DNA from: Planctomycetota bacterium
Lineage (GTDB): Bacteria > Planctomycetota > Phycisphaerae > FEN-1346
DNA: 7,887 nucleotides
Reading direction: 5' to 3'
Assembly (NCBI GenBank): GCA_026386995.1
Contig: JAPLMO010000466.1
Coordinates: 1 to 7,887 of the forward strand
Below are positions 1 through 4,899 of the stretch, piece by piece. The first letter of the stretch is position 1. Each line of letters opens with the position of its first letter. The notes beneath the pieces are model-generated. The model did not search any database. It worked only from the letters and a program-made list of their open reading frames with translations, and was not told where the DNA came from. The position numbers and the translations under genes were made by a program.

Positions 1-321
1 GGCCAACGTGAAGATGGCCGCCAGGACGTACTCCGCCACGCTTCGCGCGTTGGAGCCCGGCGCGTAGGCGAAGCCAATGCCTTGTGCCGCCAGGTACGCC
101 TGGTCGATGTGGTCGAAGCCGATGGTGGCCGTGGCGACGAAGCGGACGCGGCTGCCGCCGAGCAGCGCCTCGTCCACCTTCGTGACGCTCCGGACGAGCA
201 GGGCGTCGGCGTCGCGCACGGCGTCGGCCGTGATGCGATCGGCGGGCAGGGCGACCACTTCGCCCAGCGGCCCGACGGCCTCGGCCAGCAGCGGGATGTT
301 TGCGTCGGCGACGATTTTCAC
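1..321 (-). CDS. pdxB: 4-phosphoerythronate dehydrogenase (PdxB-like), N-terminal part, cut by window edge
   Basis: PdxB oxidises 4-phospho-D-erythronate to 2-oxo-3-hydroxy-4-phosphobutanoate, an early step of the DXP-dependent vitamin B6 route, in the cytoplasm. Only the first 107 codons are here, and the frame is open to base 1. The start is a GTG at 319-321, preceded by GAAGGG about 7 nt upstream. The translated start MKIVADANIP, the stretch RSVTKVDEALL (residues 44-54), TATIGFDHID (64-73) and APGSNARSVAEYV (87-99) follow the well-known PdxB N-terminus closely. These belong to the catalytic/substrate domain of D-2-hydroxyacid dehydrogenases; the NAD-binding Rossmann core and the catalytic Arg/Glu/His lie outside the window. 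It sits 140 bp downstream of gnd on the same strand, so co-transcription is possible, though the gap holds strong hairpins. Another D-2-hydroxyacid dehydrogenase is possible, but RSVTKV favours PdxB. Confidence 0.87.
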   Translation of the reverse strand, partial: MKIVADANIPLLAEAVGPLGEVVALPADRITADAVRDADALLVRSVTKVDEALLGGSRVRFVATATIGFDHIDQAYLAAQGIGFAYAPGSNARSVAEYVLAAIFTLA

Positions 322-339
322 CCAGCAACCCTTCAGGCG

Positions 340-440
340 GTAGCGCGGGGGTTTATCCCCCGCGTTTTTTCGCGGGGCACAAGGCCCCGCGCTACGGCGC
401 GTAAGACCCGCGCGGCGGGTACGGAGACCCGCCGCGCTAT
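340..440. repeat. Cluster of three REP-like hairpins between gnd and pdxB
   Basis: Three hairpins lie in 101 bp. The first is CGCGGGGG/CCCCCGCG (344-364, loop TTTAT), the second CGCGGGGC/GCCCCGCG (371-391, loop ACAAG), the third CGCGGCGGGT/ACCCGCCGCG (411-436). The first two form an inverted pair with 11-bp outer arms, GTAGCGCGGGG at 340-350 and its complement at 385-395. The third begins, on the minus strand, with ATAGCGCGG. The GTAG head plus palindrome is the known layout of REP sequences, and an inverted pair is a REPIN. T6 at 365-370 after the first hairpin resembles an intrinsic terminator on the plus strand, but no plus-strand gene precedes it. In a minus-strand gnd-pdxB transcript the hairpins would fold without a following U run, so they could act as 3'-end stabilisers rather than terminators. 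Confidence 0.8.
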
Positions 441-461
441 GGCTTCGGTGGCGTTGCAGTA

Positions 462-1865
462 CTATTCGCCCCAGATCGTGTGGAACACGCCCGGCTTGTC
501 GGTCCGCTCGTACGTGTGGGCGCCGAAGTAGTCGCGCTGAGCCTGCGTCAGGTTCAGCGGCAGCCGCGCGGCACGGTACGAGTCGATGTAACCGAGCGAT
601 GCGCCGAGGCCCAACACCGGAATGCCCGACTCCACCGCCGTCAGGATGACCTTCCGCAGGCCGCGCGACCGCGTGCTGACGATCTTGGCGAAGTTTTTGT
701 CCACCAGAAGGTTCGGCAGGGCGGGATCCTTCTTGTACGCCGCCGCAATCGGGTCCAGCAACTTCGAGCGGATGATGCAGCCGCCCTTCCAGATGCGGGC
801 GATCTCGTCCAGGTGAAGGTCGTATTTATATTCTTTCGACGCCTCGCGCATCAGGGCCATGCCCTGGGCGTAGCACGAGATGACCGCCAGGTACATGGCG
901 TCGCGGCAGGCCTTGATGAAAGCGGCTTTGCCGGCGGGGGTCTTCGGGCGCGGTCCCGTGAGAATCTTCGCCGCCACAAGGCGCTCGTTCTTGAAGGCCG
1001 ACAGGATGCGGCCCTCCACCGCCATGTCGATGGTCGGCACGGCCACGCCCAGGTCCAGCGCGTTCTGGCTGGTCCACTTGCCGGTGCCCTTCTGGCCGGC
1101 CTTGTCGAGGATGAAGTCCACGAGGGGCTTGCGCGTGTCGGGGTCGATCTTCGCCAGGCAGGTGGCGGTGATCTCCATCAGGTACCCGCCCAGTTCGGCG
1201 GCGTTCCACTTGCCGAAAACCTCGCTCAGTTCGGGGGCCTTCAGGCGCAGCACGGTCTTCATCACGTCGTACATCTCGGCGATGCACTGCATGATGCCGT
1301 ACTCGATGCCGTTGTGGACCATCTTCACATAGTGCCCCGCGCCGCGCGGGCCGATGTACGTGCAGCACGGCCCGTCGACCTGGGCGGCGATCTTCTCCAG
1401 AACGTCCTTGATGAGGGCGTACGCCTCCGGCGCGCCGCCGGGCATGATGCAGGGGCCCTTCAGGGCGCCTTCCTCGCCGCCGCTGACGCCCGTGCCGATG
1501 TAATAGATACCGTCCTTCGCCAGTTCGGTGCTCCGCCGCTCGGTATCCGGGAAGAACGAGTTGCCGCCGTCAACAAGCAGGTCGCCCGGCTGAAGGTGCG
1601 GCCGGAACTGGGCGATCATGTCGTCGACCGGCGTCCCGGCCTTGACCATGAGGATGATCTTGCGCGGCCGCTCGAGGGCCGCGCAGAGTTCCGGGATCGT
1701 GGCGCAACCGACGATGCGCTTGCCGGCGGCGGGGCCTCTGACGAATTCCTCCATCTTCGCGGTCGTCCGGTTGTAGACGGCCACGGTAAAGCCCTTGCTC
1801 TCGATATTGAGGGCCAGGCTGCGGCCCATGACGTCCAACCCCACCAGCCCTACCTGCTGCGCCAT
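462..1865 (-). CDS. gnd: 6-phosphogluconate dehydrogenase, decarboxylating (NADP-dependent type)
   Basis: Converts 6-phosphogluconate to ribulose 5-phosphate and CO2 with formation of NADPH, in the oxidative pentose phosphate pathway; cytoplasmic, normally a dimer. The product is 467 residues, the usual long-form length. Residues 6-14 (GLVGLDVMG) are the dinucleotide-binding start, and NRTTAK (32-37) is the strand-end motif that fits NADP. GVSGGEEGA (126-134) is the substrate-binding loop. KMVHNGIEYG (181-190) carries the catalytic Lys181 and Glu188. DKAGQKGTGKWT (254-265), GGCIIRS (361-367) and the C-terminal QAQRDYFGAHTYE (441-453) are family signatures. No key residue is missing. The start at 1865 has GGGAGGAAA just upstream. 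A longer open frame to 1955 is rejected because its extra 30 codons read into a palindromic repeat. Divergent from the membrane-protein genes at 2242; pdxB follows downstream. Confidence 0.98.
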   Translation of the reverse strand: MAQQVGLVGLDVMGRSLALNIESKGFTVAVYNRTTAKMEEFVRGPAAGKRIVGCATIPELCAALERPRKIILMVKAGTPVDDMIAQFRPHLQPGDLLVDGGNSFFPDTERRSTELAKDGIYYIGTGVSGGEEGALKGPCIMPGGAPEAYALIKDVLEKIAAQVDGPCCTYIGPRGAGHYVKMVHNGIEYGIMQCIAEMYDVMKTVLRLKAPELSEVFGKWNAAELGGYLMEITATCLAKIDPDTRKPLVDFILDKAGQKGTGKWTSQNALDLGVAVPTIDMAVEGRILSAFKNERLVAAKILTGPRPKTPAGKAAFIKACRDAMYLAVISCYAQGMALMREASKEYKYDLHLDEIARIWKGGCIIRSKLLDPIAAAYKKDPALPNLLVDKNFAKIVSTRSRGLRKVILTAVESGIPVLGLGASLGYIDSYRAARLPLNLTQAQRDYFGAHTYERTDKPGVFHTIWGE

Positions 1866-1901
1866 CACTTTCCTCCCGACTCTAGTAGTCCGCCAACTTT
1901 G

Positions 1902-1907
1902 ATTATG
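1902..1907 (-). promoter_or_regulatory. Candidate -10 box for gnd
   Basis: Read on the minus strand this is CATAAT, five of six matches to TATAAT, about 37 bp ahead of the gnd start and followed by a strong Shine-Dalgarno. The matching -35 position (about 1925-1930) falls inside the palindromic repeat at 1909-1983 and shows no TTGACA-like sequence. If this is the promoter it either works without a good -35 box or the repeat has replaced it. Guess from base matching only. Confidence 0.3.
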
Positions 1908-1908
1908 T

Positions 1909-1983
1909 GGGTGCCACGGTCGCCGCGGCGACCGTGCTTCCCTGCCCACGACCACGGCTGCACAAGGCGCAGCCGTGGCACCC
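1909..1983. repeat. Two-hairpin palindromic element upstream of gnd
   Basis: The outer arms are GGGTGCCACGG (1909-1919) and its exact complement (1973-1983). The left half contains a perfect 22-bp palindrome at 1915-1936 centred on GCCGCGGC. The right half is a hairpin with 10-bp stem CCACGGCTGC/GCAGCCGTGG (1952-1961 with 1969-1978). The design matches the other doublet elements here, but this one lacks the exact GTAG/CTAC ends. Its right loop contains the 9-mer GCACAAGGC, also present in the second hairpin of the 340-440 cluster. It lies in the divergent gap between gnd and the membrane-protein gene. Confidence 0.75.
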
Positions 1984-2241
1984 GCAGAGTCAATCGTGAC
2001 AGGCTGCCAGGTTCGTTTGTGCGGCCTGCTCAGGGCCCGTCATGACGGACCGGGCACGCCCTCTGCCGCTCTCGGTCTTAGCGGCCGGCGGGACGCCGAT
2101 TCTATCAGGCGCGGCGGCCCTGTCAAGAAATGCGGCGGGGGAGGTGCGGCAGGGGTTAGGGGTTCCACAAATTTCATTGGACCGCAAGCGGCGACGCGGT
2201 ACTCTGACGCAACGTTCAGCACCTGCGAGGAGAGCGTGGAA
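1984..2241. other. Rest of the divergent intergenic gap; one weak plus-strand promoter candidate
   Basis: With the repeat before it, this completes a 376-bp stretch without a convincing gene. Open frames across it lack a ribosome site and any recognisable domain. A weak promoter candidate for the membrane-protein gene is TTGGAC (2177-2182), 17 bp, TACTCT (2200-2205): three of six and four of six consensus matches at ideal spacing. It would give a leader of about 30 nt ending in the AGGAGAG ribosome site at 2228-2234. Nothing else stands out. Confidence 0.3.
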
Positions 2242-2955
2242 ATGCTTGCGGCGGCTACCGGCGAACTACATCTGGCCGTGCCCGACTGGGGGAGCGTTGC
2301 CCTGGCCCTGGTGGGCGTTGCCTACCTGGTGTACGGCTCGGCCTGGCTGCGTCTGTTCGACGTCCTGAGCATGACGGTCCTAGGATGCATGGTCGGCCTT
2401 GTGGCGTGCCCGTGGGTGCCGCTCTGGCAACCGCTCGTGATCATCCTGGGGGGCCTCGTGCTGGGCGGCCTGACGGCGTTCTTCCTGAACGTCTGCCACG
2501 CCTTGCTATCGGCGGCGGTCCTGGCGGCGGTCATGGCGAACCTGGCGGCCCTGGCGGTCGGGCCGCGCGGCTTCGTCTCGTATCTGGCCCTGAACCTCTC
2601 GAACCACAGTTACTCCGTCCAGATCAGCGGGCCGAACCTTGCGTGCGATGCCGTGCTGGCGGCGGGCGTCGTCGGACTCCTGGCGGGCGCCACCGTGGCC
2701 GTCTGGCGGTTTGCGTTTAGCGGGCGGCTGATCACCAGCGCCCAGGGGGCCGCCCTCATCGTCTTCGGCTTGGCGTCGCTCATCACGACTTACCGCGGCG
2801 AGGGGCTGCCGGCCGTGGTCACGGCCTTTCCGCTGACCATCGGGGCGCTGTGGCTGTGCCTGGTGGTGATCGGCCTGCTGGCCCAGGCGGAGATCGCCCG
2901 ACGCCGCAAGCAGTGGCAAGAGCCCGACCTGCCGGAAGAACTCGAAGAACCGTAG
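2242..2955 (+). CDS. Seven-TM integral membrane protein, DUF4203/TMEM198-like (paralogue 1)
   Basis: I do not recognise a named gene. The 237-residue product is almost entirely hydrophobic, with predicted membrane segments near residues 18-33, 38-58, 62-82, 86-106, 133-156, 166-183 and 190-214. A short basic-then-acidic tail (ARRRKQWQEPDLPEELEEP) is probably cytoplasmic by the positive-inside rule. Glycine-rich helices with small residues at regular spacing (GGLVLGGL at 70-77) recall the DUF4203/TMEM198 pattern, an assignment by eye only. The closest relative in view is the next gene, with which it shares the C-terminal layout (I/V)TSxxGAA then GxP. Start: ATG 2242 with AGGAGAG at 2228-2234; an in-frame GTG at 2236 is too close to that site. 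The longer frame back to 1975 has no ribosome site. Substrate or role unknown. Confidence 0.8.
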   Translation: MLAAATGELHLAVPDWGSVALALVGVAYLVYGSAWLRLFDVLSMTVLGCMVGLVACPWVPLWQPLVIILGGLVLGGLTAFFLNVCHALLSAAVLAAVMANLAALAVGPRGFVSYLALNLSNHSYSVQISGPNLACDAVLAAGVVGLLAGATVAVWRFAFSGRLITSAQGAALIVFGLASLITTYRGEGLPAVVTAFPLTIGALWLCLVVIGLLAQAEIARRRKQWQEPDLPEELEEP

Positions 2956-2985
2956 CCGGAATCCGCACGCGGCGGGCGAGACCGA

Positions 2986-3065
2986 CATGTAGGGTGGGTG
3001 CTGTGCACCCACCAATGCCGTTTTGTCGCGTGAAAATGGTGGGTGCATAGCACCCACCCTACATG
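2986..3065. repeat. REPIN-like doublet with GTAG ends between the two membrane-protein genes
   Basis: An 80-bp element with exact 17-bp outer arms, CATGTAGGGTGGGTGCT (2986-3002) and its complement (3049-3065). Each arm is itself a hairpin with the same 9-bp stem GGTGGGTGC/GCACCCACC: left 2993-3013 with loop TGT, right 3038-3058 with loop ATA. A 24-bp spacer (3014-3037) separates them. Each half reads GTAG then palindrome, the REP layout. It fills about half of the 177-bp gap between the paralogous membrane-protein genes and could separate their expression or protect the upstream mRNA end. Confidence 0.88.
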
Positions 3066-3132
3066 GTCGGGGTTTGAGCAACTGTCCACCGCGCGATAGA
3101 TGAGGCTCGGCCTCATCGCAGGAGCACAATGC

Positions 3133-3828
3133 ATGCTTTCACCCGAACAGCAGGAAGCTGCGCAGGTTGCCATCCCGTCGCTGGACGCCATTCCGGAGTA
3201 CGTCTGGCAGCGTCTTGCCGCCCTTCATCCGCTGGAGGCGGGGTTGCTCCTCTTGCCCCTGGGCCTGGTGTTCCTGCTTTGGGGCTTTAAGTTGTACAAG
3301 TGGCTCGTCAGCGTTGTGTATGCCGGCGTCGGTGCGGCAGCCGGGACGGCGCTGGCCGCATACATGGGCTGGGAGATGATCCTGGGGATGCTTGCCGGGG
3401 CGCTCTTGCTGGGCCTCCTGGCGTGGCCGCTGCACCGGGTGGGGTGGGGCCTCCTGGGTGCGGCACTCTTCGGCGGCGCGGCCGTTCTGCTGATGAGGAC
3501 GCAGACGCCCAACGTCACCTACATCGCCGCCGTCGCGGGCGTGGCGTTCATCGGCGGCTTCATCCTGACGCTCGTCCTGATGCGGCCGCTCATTATCTTG
3601 GTCACGTCCGTCATCGGTGCGGCCGTCGTGGTGCTGGGGGCGCTCAGGCTCGCGCTGATTCAGCCGGCCTTCGGCGACCCCGTCCTGAGGACAGTTGAGG
3701 CCCGGCCGTACCTGCTTGCGGCCCTGGTCGCCCTCCCGGCCCTGCTGGGCTTCATCCTCCAGTGGCGCGACACCGGCGGCAAAGGCAAGGCGGCGGGGAA
3801 GAGGAAGGCGGAAGAGGCGGAGGAATAG
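3133..3828 (+). CDS. Seven-TM integral membrane protein, DUF4203/TMEM198-like (paralogue 2)
   Basis: Unnamed 231-residue protein with predicted membrane segments near residues 36-50, 57-78, 82-98, 103-122, 128-150, 153-176 and 192-209. A soluble N-terminal stretch of about 33 residues precedes them, and a highly charged tail follows (GGKGKAAGKRKAEEAEE). Size, segment number and the C-terminal pattern VTSVIGAA (157-164), then a GDP loop (181-183) before the last segment, mirror the preceding gene, so the two look like an old tandem duplication. The start at 3133 has AGGAG at 3120-3124, eight bases away; an ATG at 3100 in the same frame lacks such a site, and ATG 3129 is out of frame. The 177-bp spacing and shared strand suggest a two-gene unit. 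DUF4203-type membership is my reading of hydrophobic and glycine patterns. Transport or scaffold roles cannot be told from sequence. Confidence 0.8.
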   Translation: MLSPEQQEAAQVAIPSLDAIPEYVWQRLAALHPLEAGLLLLPLGLVFLLWGFKLYKWLVSVVYAGVGAAAGTALAAYMGWEMILGMLAGALLLGLLAWPLHRVGWGLLGAALFGGAAVLLMRTQTPNVTYIAAVAGVAFIGGFILTLVLMRPLIILVTSVIGAAVVVLGALRLALIQPAFGDPVLRTVEARPYLLAALVALPALLGFILQWRDTGGKGKAAGKRKAEEAEE

Positions 3829-3841
3829 GCGGGCGTAACGG

Positions 3842-3897
3842 CGAGCGACAAGCATCGAGCCACGAGCCACGAGCCACGAGCTTCGAGCGGCGAGCAT
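3842..3897. repeat. Eight heptanucleotide tandem repeats, consensus CGAGCCA
   Basis: Eight units of exactly 7 bp: CGAGCGA, CAAGCAT, CGAGCCA three times, CGAGCTT, CGAGCGG, CGAGCAT. The first five bases CGAGC are kept in seven of eight units while the last two vary. It starts 13 bp after the stop codon of the second membrane-protein gene. On the minus strand any open frame through it yields a spurious LVARGSWLVAR-type peptide repeat. Short heptanucleotide arrays of this kind are known from cyanobacteria and other genomes; their role is unclear. Confidence 0.88.
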
Positions 3898-3898
3898 A

Positions 3899-3945
3899 AA
3901 CTTCCGATTGTGAGCCAAGGGGTGTGGCTGTTCTTTCCGGAAGTT
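3899..3945. repeat. Nested inverted repeat (hairpin within a hairpin)
   Basis: Outer arms AACTTCCG (3899-3906) and CGGAAGTT (3938-3945) enclose an inner hairpin AGCCA (3913-3917) / TGGCT (3925-3929). It directly follows the heptad array and precedes the doublet at 3959, so the 361-bp gap 3829-4189 is nearly all repeat material up to 4049. There is no U run after it, so a classic intrinsic terminator is not supported, though it may mark the 3' end of the membrane-protein transcript. Confidence 0.55.
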
Positions 3946-3958
3946 GCCGTAGGCATTT

Positions 3959-4049
3959 GTAGGGGCGGCCCTATGTGGCCGCCCGGGCGTTGTTGGGCGG
4001 GGGCAAGAGCCGCACCAAAGGCAGGGCGGCCACATAGGGCCGCCCCTAC
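3959..4049. repeat. REPIN-like doublet with exact 26-bp inverted arms and GTAG/CTAC ends
   Basis: The left arm at 3959-3984 begins GTAGGGGCGGCCC. The right arm at 4024-4049 is its exact 26-base reverse complement and ends CTAC. Each arm folds on its own as GGCGGCC/GGCCGCC with a 6-nt loop (CTATGT on the left). The 39-bp spacer (3985-4023) is GC-rich with no open frame of note. Perfect arm identity implies recent copying or strong constraint. The GTAG-plus-palindrome layout is that of REP sequences. Confidence 0.92.
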
Positions 4050-4110
4050 GCAAACAACCGCCTGCCATAATTCGCGGTCAGGCCCAGCCGGGACGGACAT
4101 CCGTTTTCTG

Positions 4111-4138
4111 TTGTAAGGCCAGGCAGGCGGGGTAGGAT
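4111..4138 (+). promoter_or_regulatory. Candidate sigma-70-type promoter for the DUF1080 gene
   Basis: TTGTAA (4111-4116), 16-bp spacer, TAGGAT (4133-4138), each matching consensus at four of six positions. Transcription would begin near 4145, giving a leader of about 45 nt to the ATG at 4190. That also argues against using the in-frame ATG at 4145 as the start. A 10-bp palindrome GGATGCATCC (4135-4144) overlaps the -10 box and could be an operator or chance. Confidence 0.35.
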
Positions 4139-4189
4139 GCATCCATGATCCGCAGGACGCGAATCGGGAAACAGCAGAAAAGGAAAAAC

Positions 4190-4786
4190 ATGAATCTCAA
4201 AGGTGGCAGCATGAGAATCGCCGGCATCTTCCTGGGTCTGTCGGTGCTGTGGGCCGTTGCGGCCGGGGCGGCGGAGGAGCGAATCGCCCTGTTCGACGGC
4301 AAGACGCTCAAGGGTTGGACCGTGCTCAAGTGCGAGGCCGAGGTCGATAGCGGCGAAATCCTCATCAAGGCGGGTAACGGCCTCGTCCAGACCGAGCAGA
4401 AGTACGGCGACTTCGTCCTCGAATTGGACTGGAAGAACCTGAAGCAGGACAAGTATGACAGCGGCATCTATTTCCGCTATGACGAAACCATGATGTCCGA
4501 GAAGAGCGCCTGGCCGCCCCGCTACCAGTCCAACCTGCGCCAGGGCGACGAAGGCAACGTCGCCGGCGTGAAGGGCGCCAAGCCCCGCCCCGACCTCGTC
4601 AAGCCCGGCGAGTGGAACCATTTCAAACTGACCGTGCGAGGCGCGAAGGCCGAACTCGAGATCAACGGCAAGCCCGCATGGAAAGGCGAAGGCCTGGCAG
4701 GCCCCAAGGAAGGCTTCATCGCCCTCCAGGCCGAAGTCCCCGGCGGCGGCCAGTTCCGCTTCCGGAACATCTATCTCGCCAAGTGA
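4190..4786 (+). CDS. Secreted DUF1080 (3-keto-disaccharide hydrolase-type) domain protein
   Basis: The DUF1080 family (PF06439) has a concanavalin-like jelly-roll fold; some members cleave 3-keto-glycosides, and the family is greatly expanded in Planctomycetota. The 198-residue product is a single-domain member. A signal peptide spans about residues 8-27 (hydrophobic core IAGIFLGLSVLWAVAAGA, cleavage near GA/AEE), so it should be exported. The mature part shows ALFDGKTLKGWTV (33-45), YGDFVLELDWK (72-82), DSGIYFR (90-96), KPGEWNHFKLTVRG (138-151), LEINGKPAW (156-164) and a closing FRFRNIYL (189-196), the expected order. ATG 4190 has AAAAGGA five bases before it; ATG 4211 (seven codons later, with AAAGGTGG before it) is nearly as good and gives a tidier signal peptide. 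ATG 4145 is unlikely. No sugar-oxidising partner gene is visible beside it, so the exact substrate is unknown. Confidence 0.92.
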   Translation: MNLKGGSMRIAGIFLGLSVLWAVAAGAAEERIALFDGKTLKGWTVLKCEAEVDSGEILIKAGNGLVQTEQKYGDFVLELDWKNLKQDKYDSGIYFRYDETMMSEKSAWPPRYQSNLRQGDEGNVAGVKGAKPRPDLVKPGEWNHFKLTVRGAKAELEINGKPAWKGEGLAGPKEGFIALQAEVPGGGQFRFRNIYLAK

Positions 4787-4863
4787 GGCTGGAGTCCAGG
4801 GGAAAATACTAAATTTCAAGGGACAGGGGCAATGGAAAATCGGTACTGTGCCCCCAGATATCG

Positions 4864-4872
4864 TGCTAGAAT
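4864..4872 (+). promoter_or_regulatory. Candidate extended -10 promoter for the GIY-YIG gene
   Basis: TGC followed by TAGAAT gives an extended -10 (TGnTAGAAT); the -35 position (around 4844-4849, TACTGT) is poor. The start of transcription would fall near 4879, leaving a leader of about 20 nt that carries GGAGA (4887-4891) eight bases before ATG 4900. This supports 4900 as the start codon rather than ATG 4879. Confidence 0.35.
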
Positions 4873-4899
4873 CCAGCCATGAGTCTGGAGAACGTGAAC

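Noticed and set aside
344..370. Intrinsic terminator on the plus strand (hairpin plus T6)
   Set aside because: The shape fits, but no plus-strand gene lies upstream in the window and the hairpin is part of a REP-like cluster; kept only as a note there.
1866..1955. Thirty-codon N-terminal extension of gnd
   Set aside because: It translates the 1909-1983 repeat, lies beyond the usual family start, and the ATG at 1865 has an excellent Shine-Dalgarno.
480..2045. Long open frame (521 codons) on the plus strand antisense to gnd
   Set aside because: It mirrors the gnd reading frame in GC-rich DNA, is rich in Arg, Ala, Gly and Val with no domain, has no ribosome site, and runs through the palindromic repeat at 1909-1983.
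3842..3897. CRISPR array
   Set aside because: Units are 7 bp, contiguous and without spacers; no cas genes are nearby.
3139..4068. Minus-strand open frame with LVARGSWLVAR-like peptide repeats
   Set aside because: The peptide repeat is the 7-bp DNA array translated; the rest is antisense to the second membrane-protein gene.
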